Positions 29,242-37,873 of a stretch of 57,620 bases of DNA are shown here, in pieces. This DNA is from Saprospiraceae bacterium (GTDB lineage Bacteria > Bacteroidota > Bacteroidia > Chitinophagales > Saprospiraceae): NCBI GenBank assembly GCA_022448955.1, contig JAKVCU010000070.1, positions 1 to 57,620 on the forward strand, written 5' to 3'. The translations under genes and the position numbers were made by a program. The notes beneath the pieces are model-generated. The model had not been told where the DNA came from. It saw nothing but the letters and a program-made list of their open reading frames with translations, and searched no databases. Each line of letters begins with the position of its first letter. Positions within the stretch are counted from its first letter, which is position 1.

Positions 29242-31386
29242 ATGAAAAAGCTAAAACTATACATTCTACTATTTCTGGTAGTATTCCTTTCCAACTTTGT
29301 ATCTGCTCAAAATTTAGATACGTTACAAATTCAAATATTGGCAGGCGTTTTTGAAGATTCCATCATTCTAAGATGGTCTCCTAGTGATGTGAAATCTTGG
29401 ACTTTTGGTAATGATAATGGATATATACTAGAGAGAACCACCATTAAAAGAAACGGAACTCCTTTATCTACAGAAGAGGTAAGGACTTCAAAACAAAGAT
29501 TAGGAAGCTTTAATATTGCTAGTCAAGAGGAGTGGGAGAAGTTAATGGCAGAAAATGAATATGCAGGGGTGGCTGCTGGTGCTATTTTTGGTGAAGGGTT
29601 TAAGGTGGAAGGATTAGAAGACGAAAATCTAATGTCATTCTACTATTTAACTAAAGAACAAGAAAATCGATACGGATTTAGCTTATTTGCTGCGGATCAA
29701 TCCCTTGAGGTTTCAGATGCAATGGGTTTAAGGTTTGTGGATAAGAATTTTAATGAAGAAGAAGAATACTTGTATAAAGTAAGGTTTAATGTTTCACAAG
29801 ATTCAATATATACTTTGGATGGTGCAACTTTGGTAAATCCAAAAGAGAAAATGAATCTAGCTCAGGCACCAGAAATCTTTGCAAGTTTTAATGATCTTTT
29901 CGCTATTATCTCTTGGGATGGTACAGACTTAATCAAAGATTATTCAACTTATTATATTGAACGATCTGATGATAATGGTTTATCTTTTAATATTTTAAAT
30001 GAAAACCCTCTACTTCCAAATACCAATCAAAAGACAGGGGCAAAAACTTTTCTTTATACAGATAGTTTAGCCCAAAATGGAAAAAAATATATGTATCGAA
30101 TTAGAGGTCGATCTTTGTTTGGAGTGATGGGCCCATATTCAAATGTAGTGGAAGGAATGGGTGAAAAAGGACCACTCAATGCTTCTATCAGAATAAAAGG
30201 TATTACTGAATTTGAAGAACAAAAATCCATACAAGTCAACTGGGATTTTAAAGAAAAATTTGAAAATGGGATTAAAGGATTTTATGTATTAAGGGCAAGA
30301 CATAAAGTAGGAGAATATGAGCGAATAAATGAGAAGATCATTTCGCCTAATGAAAGATTTTATGTAGATAAAGAACCCCTGAGAGTAGGATATTATAAAA
30401 TGGAAGCTGTAGATACTAATGACTATATTATTTCCTCTTTTGCTGCTTTATCACAATTATCTGATAAAATAGCACCACTGCCTCCACAAAATTTGATTGG
30501 TACCATTGATGAGGAAGGTAAAGTAGTACTTAAATGGAATGCAAATATGGAAGATGACTTAAAGGGATATCGGGTATTTATGGGGAATAATGAAAATGAG
30601 CAATTCGCCCAAATCACAAATAGGTACATTACCGACACAACTTATACACATCAGGTTAATATGAGCACCCTTTCAGAGGAAGTTTATTTCAAAGTCATTG
30701 CTTTAGATTTTAGGAGTAATTTTTCCTTGTATTCTGAGACTTGTAAATTAAAAAGAGTAGATAAGAACCCTCCTTCTCCGCCTGCTTTTTTAAGTATTAA
30801 ATCTCAGGAGGAGGGAGTATATTTAGAATGGGCATCAAGTTCAAGTCCAGATGTTTTAGCGCATTATTTACTACGTAGGGAGGAATCCGCTTTAGTTTGG
30901 GATACTATTTTTTCATATGATAAATATTTGCCTAGTACTACATTTATAGATACTACCGCTTCCGATAAAAACTTGAGTACTTATAAGGTGGTTGCTAAAG
31001 ATGATGCAGGTTTAATTTCTTCTTCAAAAATGCTTAAAGGGAAAGCCCTTGATATAGGAAAAAGCTCAGCAATAATTGATTGGAAGGTAGAAAAATTGGA
31101 TTCAGATAGGAGTAGTCTAAAACTTAGTTGGAAGTATTCTGAAGAAAAGAAAAAAGTGCGGCAATTCATTCTTTATCGTTCTACGGATAATTCACCCCTA
31201 AGTACGTACAAAGTTATATTGAGAAATGAAAGTGTTTTACTTAATCAATCAAATACTCGGACTCAGTCATTTGAATTTTTTGATCAAGAGTTGAAACCGA
31301 GGAGAAAATATAAATATCAGATAATTGCAAAATTATCTGATGGAAGTTATTCTCCTTTATCAGACTTAGTTGAAATAAAAAGCTAA
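29242..31386 (+). CDS. exported fibronectin type III repeat protein
   Basis: 714 residues with signal peptide MKKLKLYILLFLVVFLSNFVSAQ. Several fibronectin-III-like units can be followed, for example around residues 210-300 (AIISWDGTDLIKDYSTYYIERSDD), 310-400 (IQVNWDFKEKFENGIKGFYVLR), 415-500 (VVLKWNANMEDDLKGYRVFMG), 515-600 and 620-714. No catalytic domain and no recognisable sorting domain at the end, so it may stay in the periplasm or on the outer membrane. It probably shares an mRNA with the gene before it. Confidence 0.75.
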   Translation: MKKLKLYILLFLVVFLSNFVSAQNLDTLQIQILAGVFEDSIILRWSPSDVKSWTFGNDNGYILERTTIKRNGTPLSTEEVRTSKQRLGSFNIASQEEWEKLMAENEYAGVAAGAIFGEGFKVEGLEDENLMSFYYLTKEQENRYGFSLFAADQSLEVSDAMGLRFVDKNFNEEEEYLYKVRFNVSQDSIYTLDGATLVNPKEKMNLAQAPEIFASFNDLFAIISWDGTDLIKDYSTYYIERSDDNGLSFNILNENPLLPNTNQKTGAKTFLYTDSLAQNGKKYMYRIRGRSLFGVMGPYSNVVEGMGEKGPLNASIRIKGITEFEEQKSIQVNWDFKEKFENGIKGFYVLRARHKVGEYERINEKIISPNERFYVDKEPLRVGYYKMEAVDTNDYIISSFAALSQLSDKIAPLPPQNLIGTIDEEGKVVLKWNANMEDDLKGYRVFMGNNENEQFAQITNRYITDTTYTHQVNMSTLSEEVYFKVIALDFRSNFSLYSETCKLKRVDKNPPSPPAFLSIKSQEEGVYLEWASSSSPDVLAHYLLRREESALVWDTIFSYDKYLPSTTFIDTTASDKNLSTYKVVAKDDAGLISSSKMLKGKALDIGKSSAIIDWKVEKLDSDRSSLKLSWKYSEEKKKVRQFILYRSTDNSPLSTYKVILRNESVLLNQSNTRTQSFEFFDQELKPRRKYKYQIIAKLSDGSYSPLSDLVEIKS

Positions 31387-31406
31387 TTGAAAAAAGTGGT
31401 ATTGGA

Positions 31407-31452
31407 TTAAAATGACTAAAGATATATGATTAAGTTTCTTTAGTCATTTTAA
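31407..31452. terminator. bidirectional terminator
   Basis: Perfect 16-bp stem (31407-31422 with 31437-31452) between two convergent genes; A-rich on one side and T-rich on the other, so it can work in both directions. Confidence 0.75.
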
Positions 31453-31464
31453 TATTCAGAGATA

Positions 31465-31995
31465 TTATGAAAGCATAAACACAATCGCCATCAACAATAA
31501 CACAATCACTACAATGATCATCAACCAGTTGTTGTTATTGCGGTATTTGTTGAAGAGGAGTTCCATGGCATCTCGCCATTCTATCCTTTTGCCTATAGGC
31601 TCGAAAACCATGACAAAGTATTTTCTTCTACCTAGTCTTTTTTGATCGCCATGCTTTTTTAGAATGAAGAACTGACTGTCTAAGAAAGCCAATTCAAACA
31701 TTTCAGAAGAGTTGAGAATAAATTTATTGGAGTGATCAAGGAATCGCCAATTACCGCTATCTATATTGCCATTAGTCGAAATCAAATACTCGCCATTGTC
31801 ATGGAAAAAGTGAAGGACCTTATCGTGCCATCTTTCATCATCTCGAATTTCCATCCAGCCTTTGTCCAGATAAAATTCCTTTTCCCTTAAATCTTCGCTC
31901 AACGGGCGAACAATAGGAATGATTTGATCCAAGTAAGCATCCATCGTTTCTGCGCTTGGCAGATCCACCTCAAAAGTCCTCGAAAAATTGTCCAT
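31465..31995 (-). CDS. uncharacterised tail-anchored protein
   Basis: 176 residues from the ATG at 31995 (MDNFSRTFEVDLPSAET); the in-frame TTG at 32010 was rejected because an ATG lies 33 nt behind a TATTTTTG element (32035-32028). The body is soluble and acidic with many aromatic residues and no domain I recognise. The last ~20 residues (NNNWLMIIVVIVLLLMAIVFMLS) form one membrane helix at the extreme C-terminus, the layout of a tail-anchored protein facing the cytosol. No neighbour gives a hint to its job. Confidence 0.7.
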   Translation of the reverse strand: MDNFSRTFEVDLPSAETMDAYLDQIIPIVRPLSEDLREKEFYLDKGWMEIRDDERWHDKVLHFFHDNGEYLISTNGNIDSGNWRFLDHSNKFILNSSEMFELAFLDSQFFILKKHGDQKRLGRRKYFVMVFEPIGKRIEWRDAMELLFNKYRNNNNWLMIIVVIVLLLMAIVFMLS

Positions 31996-32088
31996 TAATT
32001 TATTATCCAAGTCGCTGTCTTTTTCTTCAAAAATAAATGGAATTCATGAGAATTGAAAGTCCTAAGTAAAGCAGAAAAGTTAACTTTT

Positions 32089-32164
32089 CGATTTCGTCTT
32101 TGCTTAGTGATGCTTAGCGGTACATTTAAAGCATGCAGAGCTAAGCAAAGACTTTTAGAAATCG
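32089..32164 (-). terminator. long inverted repeat downstream of the surface-protein gene
   Basis: Arms 32089-32107 and 32141-32164 pair over 19 bp, with a 5-nt bulge on one side; the 12-bp inner part is perfect. The loop contains a further small stem. It follows the stop of the gene at 32187 on the minus strand, so it may terminate that transcript, but it lacks a clean T run and could be a mobile or processed element. Confidence 0.45.
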
Positions 32165-32186
32165 GGAAGTAATTTTTTGCGGAATA

Positions 32187-34124
32187 CTAATGGATCAATA
32201 ATACATCACCGCGAAACTGCTGAGTGCTACCATTCGTCAGTAAAACCTCCATCGTATATACATAAACGCCATTTGACAGTAGCTCATTGTTATAACGACC
32301 ATCCCATGCGGCAGATTCATCATCGAGTAAGAAGTTTGATCTTTCAAAAACTAAACTACCCCAACGATTGAAAATTTGAAATTGATTGATTTGCTCAATT
32401 AACAAATTAGAACCTGTTGGAAAAAATAGATCATTAAAGCCATCATCATTCGGCGAAAAAGCATTGGGAATAAAAATGGGCAGTCGCTCTAGTACATCTA
32501 CTTGTATGTCATTTACGTAAGTGCAGCCCGTTGCATCTGTAATTTCAACCGTATAAGTCGTTGACTCAGAAGGAGCCGCTAAAGGCGCAAAACAATCGTT
32601 ACAGCTTAGGTTTAGGTTAGGACTCCACTGAACCTGAGCAATGTCTCCAATACCAGAAAAGAAGGGGAGGAGCAATGCTTGATCTCCTTTTAAGATAGTT
32701 GTATCTCGTAATTCTAAATTGGCCTCGGCCGCTTGGAGATTAATATTGACTTCTAAATCACAACCAAATGGGCTCACGCCTTCTATCAGCTGTGTATATT
32801 GACCAGGAGAATCGAAAAGTTCTCCATTTAGTTCTACTGCCAATCCCTCACAAATAAAGGTATCCACACTGAGTTCTTGGTTTGGAAAAACTTCTAAGTT
32901 TAGTTCAACGATAGAGTCACAGCCATTGGCAGCAGCACTTTCTAATGCAAAAGAATAGATACCAGAGCTATCATAAGTATTACCAAAGAACTCGTAGTTT
33001 TCGCTTTCGCAAATATTAGCAAAGACAAGATTTATCGGATTTGGAAGAACTTCTAAATCAATTACAACCAGAGAGTCACAACCCGTAATGGCCGTATAGG
33101 TTAGGGTATATTCTCCTTCTGTATCATAAGTCTCGCCTTCAAATTCAAAGCTATCACCTTCACAAATCGTAGCAGGGATAGTGATAACGGTATCAATGCC
33201 AGAAGTAATCAAAATTTCTGCTTCGCCATAAAGACACTCATCTGTCACCGTAACGGAATACAGTCCTTCCTCTGATACAGTAATGCTTTGTGTAGAATCG
33301 CCAGTAGACCATTCATAAGTGGCATCAGGGTATGCCGTATCAATGGTATAAGTTTCGCCATTACAAATACCTGCTACAGAATCTATCGGTAATTCAATCT
33401 CTACATCTGGGCCGACTTCTCGAATGGAGAAGTTGTCAACAAAGTAGTAGGCATATTCAAACGGACTGCTATTGTTTAAAGAGTTGGCCGTGATTTCACT
33501 ATTGGCACCAAAAGACCCAAAGACTAAAAAATCTAAAGCCTCTTGCGCAGTAAATGTATAAGTAATTTCTTGCCATTCGTTATTAGAGAATACCGTATCA
33601 ATTAATATCTGTGGTTCCACATCATAAAATAAGTCAGATTGATAAGTAGGTCCCTCTGAAAAGAATACCCCTAAACGGTCGACAGAATAACCTTGATTTT
33701 GTGGGGTCCCTTGGGTAAGGTAAAACTTAAACTCATACATTTTGCCAACAGTTAAGGGGCAAAACTGCACCGCAATATATTCTCTTGGAGCAGGCAGACT
33801 GGCATTGGCAAAATAGACGGCCATGCCCATTACTGCATCGCCATCTACGGGGACGACATTAGCAGAAAAGCTATTATTGGGTAGTGTGGCAGAGGGATCG
33901 TCTGGATCTTGGTAAAAATAGTCCGGTGAACCATAAGAACTATTGTTCGAAGCGGCATTGATCCAACTTTCCACGATAGTCCAGTTTTCTATACCTGATG
34001 GCGGTTCACTAGTAAGCTCAAAACTCGGATTGGGAATATGGTTTAGGCAACAATCTTGTGCTTGGATAAATGGCGCACAAAACAAAAAGAAACATAGTAT
34101 ATGGATGGATGAGCGTTGGAGCAT
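32187..34124 (-). CDS. surface protein with T9SS type B (CHU_C) C-terminal domain, three repeats
   Basis: 645 residues. Signal peptide MLQRSSIHILCFFLFCAPFIQAQ. N-terminal ~230 residues: a galactose-binding-like domain (CCLNHIPNPSFELTS ... VVPVDGDAVMGM ... AYYFVDNFSIREV). Then an Ig-like unit (YEWSTGDSTQSITVSEEGLYSVTVTD) and three related ~50-residue repeats, each with ICEG/ICES and GCDS-like signatures. The last ~95 residues (IPNAFSPNDDGFNDLFFP ... IFNRWGSLVF ... WDGRYNNELLSNGVYVYTMEV) form the gliding-motility-associated sorting domain. Likely exported by the PorU/PorV system encoded further on. Paralogue of the next gene; probably an adhesin. Confidence 0.85.
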   Translation of the reverse strand: MLQRSSIHILCFFLFCAPFIQAQDCCLNHIPNPSFELTSEPPSGIENWTIVESWINAASNNSSYGSPDYFYQDPDDPSATLPNNSFSANVVPVDGDAVMGMAVYFANASLPAPREYIAVQFCPLTVGKMYEFKFYLTQGTPQNQGYSVDRLGVFFSEGPTYQSDLFYDVEPQILIDTVFSNNEWQEITYTFTAQEALDFLVFGSFGANSEITANSLNNSSPFEYAYYFVDNFSIREVGPDVEIELPIDSVAGICNGETYTIDTAYPDATYEWSTGDSTQSITVSEEGLYSVTVTDECLYGEAEILITSGIDTVITIPATICEGDSFEFEGETYDTEGEYTLTYTAITGCDSLVVIDLEVLPNPINLVFANICESENYEFFGNTYDSSGIYSFALESAAANGCDSIVELNLEVFPNQELSVDTFICEGLAVELNGELFDSPGQYTQLIEGVSPFGCDLEVNINLQAAEANLELRDTTILKGDQALLLPFFSGIGDIAQVQWSPNLNLSCNDCFAPLAAPSESTTYTVEITDATGCTYVNDIQVDVLERLPIFIPNAFSPNDDGFNDLFFPTGSNLLIEQINQFQIFNRWGSLVFERSNFLLDDESAAWDGRYNNELLSNGVYVYTMEVLLTNGSTQQFRGDVLLIH

Positions 34125-34200
34125 GGACTAAGATTTAGATGCTAAATATCTATATTCTCTATTGAAAATGATAATGTTCAAACTGCAGAATTCAGACAAA

Positions 34201-36012
34201 TCACCGAATGAGTAGAATGTCGCCAGTCAATTGAACAATAGATTGATCAAATAATTGGACTTCAAGAACATAAGCATAAATTCCAGTTCCCATTAATGCA
34301 CCATTTTTTCTGCCGTCCCAAGCATTTTCCGCTCCACCTATCGTAAAATCAGCTGCTTCCCAAATCAAAGCGCCCCATCGATCAAATACCTGAAATTTGA
34401 CTACTTGATTCACTAATCCAGCGACAGCTTGTGGATAGAATAGATCATTAAACCCATCATCATTTGGTGAAAATGCATTAGGAATATAAATGTCTAAGGT
34501 TTCAAAAACATCTATTGCAATATTGGCTTTATATTCACATCCTGAAGTATTTGTCACTGTTATTTGATAATTGATGTCTTGTCTTGGAGCAGCGTTTGGT
34601 GTAAGACAATCAGAGCAGCTCAGTCCCTCTGAGGGTGCCCAAGATATCGTAGCAATACTATCTATACCAATCAAGCTAGGCTCTAGCAAAAGGCTACTTC
34701 CTAAGAGTAATTGTTGATCTGTTGCAAGTATTTCTCCTTCAATTATTTCTAGTTCTAATTGGTCGATAGAATCACAGCCGTTTTGACCTGCATTTTGAAG
34801 TACTTCCGTAAAAATGCCTGCTTCACTATAGCTATTGCCATTCCATTCAAGGACTTCCCCTTGGCAAATACTGAGCTGCTGGATATTTTGCGCAATTTCT
34901 TCGACAAATAATTCCAGAATGATAATAGAATCGCAGCCTCCAGCGGCTTGTCCAGCCAATTCTTGGGTGTAAGTTCCGGCCGTTTCAAAACTTTCATTGT
35001 TGAGTTCAAAGCTTTCGCCTGCACAAATCGTTTCTATCAGTTCAATAGTGCCATCATTGGAGGTTTGGATTGAAATGGAGTCATCACTAACTAGGCAATC
35101 GGAAGTTACGGTGACGAAGTACATTCCTTCCTCTGATACCGTAAGGTTTTGGGTAGTATCGCCCGTAGACCATACATAGCTGGCATTGGGGACACCAGAT
35201 TCAAGCGTGGTGCTCTCCGCATTACAAAGCACTTGGTCTGGACCTAAATCAATGGATAGTTCAGGCGACTCAATCAATTCTTTCAGCTCAAAGTTATCTA
35301 CAAAATAATAGGCATAAGGAAAGAAGTTACTATTTCCGCCATTTTCAGCAAAATCAGTATTAGCTTGGGAAGCAAAATTGCCAACGATCATATGCTGATA
35401 AGGCATATCCGGCGTAAAGGTATACACTACTTCTAGCCAATCTGTGTTGCTAACAATTTCTGTTATAGTGAATTGAGGATCAAGATCAAGGATGGTTTGA
35501 TTTGCAATTTGAAGCTCTTCATCTACAGAAAAGAAGATACTGATATTATTACAAGCATAACCTTGATTCTGAGGTGTACCCTGTGTAATAAAAAATCTCA
35601 ATTCATATTCAATCCCTACGACCAATGGACAATTAAATTGAACACCGAGATATTCCCTGGGGATATTATTTTGAGTATTAATGAATGGAGCAAAACCCAT
35701 CACTGCATCCCCATCTATAGGAACCACATTAGAAGAAAAATTATTATTCGGTAAAGAGGAACCATTCCCGTTTGGGTTGGTATGAAAATAGTCTGGAGAG
35801 CCATAAAGGCTAGAAGGTGCTGTATTTACAGCGGCATTCGTCCAATTATCTACAATGCGCCAAGTACTCACTGTGTTGGGAATAGAATCATTGAGCTCAA
35901 AACTCCCATTAGGGATATAGTCATCACAGCAAAAAACTTGCGCAGTTAAATGATGAACTCCAAATAGGAGGATAAAAAACGAAACCAGTGTAGAAAAAAG
36001 GCGAATTTGCAT
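34201..36012 (-). CDS. surface protein with T9SS type B (CHU_C) C-terminal domain, two repeats
   Basis: 603 residues from the ATG at 36012 (MQIRLFSTLVSFFILLFGVH, signal peptide). An upstream in-frame ATG at 36042 overlaps a TACCTTTG -7 element (36047-36040) and was rejected. Same plan as its neighbour: N-terminal domain starting CCDDYIPNGSFELND, YVWSTGDTTQNLTVSEEGMYFVTVTSD unit, two instead of three ICxG...GCDS repeats, and the C-terminal IPNAFSPNDDGFNDLFYP / FDRWGALIW sorting domain. The two genes are tandem copies 76 nt apart and probably transcribed together from here. Confidence 0.85.
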   Translation of the reverse strand: MQIRLFSTLVSFFILLFGVHHLTAQVFCCDDYIPNGSFELNDSIPNTVSTWRIVDNWTNAAVNTAPSSLYGSPDYFHTNPNGNGSSLPNNNFSSNVVPIDGDAVMGFAPFINTQNNIPREYLGVQFNCPLVVGIEYELRFFITQGTPQNQGYACNNISIFFSVDEELQIANQTILDLDPQFTITEIVSNTDWLEVVYTFTPDMPYQHMIVGNFASQANTDFAENGGNSNFFPYAYYFVDNFELKELIESPELSIDLGPDQVLCNAESTTLESGVPNASYVWSTGDTTQNLTVSEEGMYFVTVTSDCLVSDDSISIQTSNDGTIELIETICAGESFELNNESFETAGTYTQELAGQAAGGCDSIIILELFVEEIAQNIQQLSICQGEVLEWNGNSYSEAGIFTEVLQNAGQNGCDSIDQLELEIIEGEILATDQQLLLGSSLLLEPSLIGIDSIATISWAPSEGLSCSDCLTPNAAPRQDINYQITVTNTSGCEYKANIAIDVFETLDIYIPNAFSPNDDGFNDLFYPQAVAGLVNQVVKFQVFDRWGALIWEAADFTIGGAENAWDGRKNGALMGTGIYAYVLEVQLFDQSIVQLTGDILLIR

Positions 36013-36176
36013 AGGAGTATTGGTTAATGCTAAGCGTGTCAAAGGTATAATCGTGAAATGGGTTACTATTCAACAATTAACCATTAACTATCTTTACTGA
36101 ATAACAATAGCTACGCAAATATCTAAATGAATTTTCAATAATGAAGCAAAATGAGGTGCTAAGGCCAAAAGTGTCT

Positions 36177-36659
36177 CTAAGATGCTGCTTTTCGCCACTC
36201 ACTTCTTTTCTTGAAGTATTTTGGATTGACGATTAGCAGTCCAAATGATTCACAATCTTCTTTGGTTTGTTTAGCATGGTGATCACCATGCGCACGAAGA
36301 ATTGCTCTAGAGTATTTGCTATCTAATTGTCTGAACCACTTGAATCGTTGATGGATATAAACATCGTGAATGAAGAAGTAAATCAATCCATAAATAGAAA
36401 TCCCAATTCCTACAAACAATAACCAAAACTGAGGCGTTGAAAGCCCTACGATATAGCTAAATGCACTAGGAATGGCAAAAACTAGAAAAAAGAGATCATT
36501 TTTTTCAAAAAAACCATCCTTCTCATGATGTGGTTTATGATGATCTTCATGCCAAACCCATAACCAACCATGCATGACGTACTTATGCGCAAACCACGCC
36601 ACAAATTCCATGGTCAAAATGGTCATTAATGTGATTGCTGTATAAAACAAAACATTCAT
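36177..36659 (-). CDS. crtZ: beta-carotene 3-hydroxylase (CrtZ family)
   Basis: 160 residues. A di-iron membrane hydroxylase that adds a hydroxyl to C-3 of a beta-ionone ring. The histidine clusters HKYVMH (25-30), HEDHHKPHH (37-45), HDVYIH (98-103) and HGDHH (124-128) are all present. Hydrophobic helices lie between them. It starts 12 nt after the stop of the CruF-like gene on the same strand, so the two share an mRNA. Could in principle be another member of the fatty-acid-hydroxylase superfamily, but length and motifs fit CrtZ. Confidence 0.88.
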   Translation of the reverse strand: MNVLFYTAITLMTILTMEFVAWFAHKYVMHGWLWVWHEDHHKPHHEKDGFFEKNDLFFLVFAIPSAFSYIVGLSTPQFWLLFVGIGISIYGLIYFFIHDVYIHQRFKWFRQLDSKYSRAILRAHGDHHAKQTKEDCESFGLLIVNPKYFKKRSEWRKAAS

Positions 36660-36670
36660 ATATTGCTATG

Positions 36671-37372
36671 TTAGATGGTTAGTCCAATTAAAAAGAAAAA
36701 TAAAAACTGTATAATAAACAAGGTATAACCTACTTTGTTTTGCTGTTTTTTGACCAAAATAAAGAATAGAAGCATCACTGGTAAAGCAACCCAGAACCAT
36801 CCCAGATAGTTCTGTAATGGTGGATGTCCATTAGCTGCCCAGGTCCAAAATCCAAATTCAATGGCCACTGGTTCAATAAAATAATCTAAGAGAACCATTA
36901 ATGCTGCACCCAAGAAAGATTTGATGATCAAATGGCTATCTTTCATAAAATGATTAATTATCATTCCAGCAGAGTAAGCGACCAATATCCAGTTTATACC
37001 AATCATTAGTGGGGTATCCCAGACTTTCCATCCTAGCACTTCGTTATAGACATATTCGCCAAACAATATACCTGTTTGTACCCCGAATACTTCCGCACCA
37101 TAACCAATAGTAAAGGCTGAAACACAGAAAATTACACTAGCCATATCCCAACGAGTATGTGCCCAAAGCATTAAAACCAAAGCTAATAATAACTGGAATG
37201 GTGTTAGCATCACAAAATCAGGATGAATTTGAAAGATGAAACCAAAAAATCCGATAGTGTAGAAAATACCCAATATAAGAATGGCAAAACTAGATCGATC
37301 CTCTAAAATTGATAGGAGCTGAGTTGGCACGTATTGTTTCCAACTGACTTCTTTTTGTGTTTCTTTTAACAT
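36671..37372 (-). CDS. carotenoid biosynthesis protein (CruF-like hydratase)
   Basis: 233 residues with seven or so membrane helices. It fits the carotenoid-synthesis family (DUF422) to which CruF and bisanhydrobacterioruberin hydratase belong: GYGAEVFGVQTGILFGEYVYNEVLGWKVWDTPLMIGINW and LLDYFIEPVAIEFGFWTWAANGHPPLQNYLGWFWVA are typical, with conserved acidic residues in the membrane. CruF adds water at the 1',2' double bond of a psi-end carotenoid. Upstream of crtZ in the same operon; the upstream synthesis genes (crtB, crtI, crtY) are not in the window. Confidence 0.82.
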   Translation of the reverse strand: MLKETQKEVSWKQYVPTQLLSILEDRSSFAILILGIFYTIGFFGFIFQIHPDFVMLTPFQLLLALVLMLWAHTRWDMASVIFCVSAFTIGYGAEVFGVQTGILFGEYVYNEVLGWKVWDTPLMIGINWILVAYSAGMIINHFMKDSHLIIKSFLGAALMVLLDYFIEPVAIEFGFWTWAANGHPPLQNYLGWFWVALPVMLLFFILVKKQQNKVGYTLFIIQFLFFFLIGLTI

Positions 37373-37873
37373 TTATTATTAAAATCATTAATCTTTAATA
37401 CATTGCATAAATAACTTAAAATGATGGATATAGTTCACTATATTTATCACTTGTTTAGCATGAATTAGTATGAAATTAAGAGGCTTATGTCCTAAGAGGC
37501 TGAATGAGGATAGGATCTAATAAGCTTCTTCCTCCATTAAAGGTGCCATCCGTATTTCAAGCCCTATTTAGCTTTTCCTAAGGTATACTTTTGAGCTTTC
37601 GAATCATTCCTGCCAATCTGCCTTTTGCTTGGGCGGCACATTAACACCCTTTTATTACATTGTATTAATCATCATCAACCAATTTTCGTAGACCTCTGGT
37701 ACATCTTTACTACCTTAAAGAACGCTAAATTTTGTTCAAACTAATAATCATTAATTTGAGGGTCTGGCTAACAATTTGTTGCTGGCTAACTTGCACAAAC
37801 ATACAACTTTCCACCTGATTTGCCTAGCTATGTTAATCTCTTAGCACTTATTCCTCACTTTCAACTTTTTGAA
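37373..37873. other. gene-free stretch of about 500 bp
   Basis: No convincing frame on either strand. A TATGTTTG element on the minus strand (37803-37796) fits TAnnTTTG but is 424 nt from the CruF-like gene and lacks a -33 match. A 9-nt direct repeat CTGGCTAAC occurs near 37764 and 37782. No RNA gene recognised. Confidence 0.5.
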
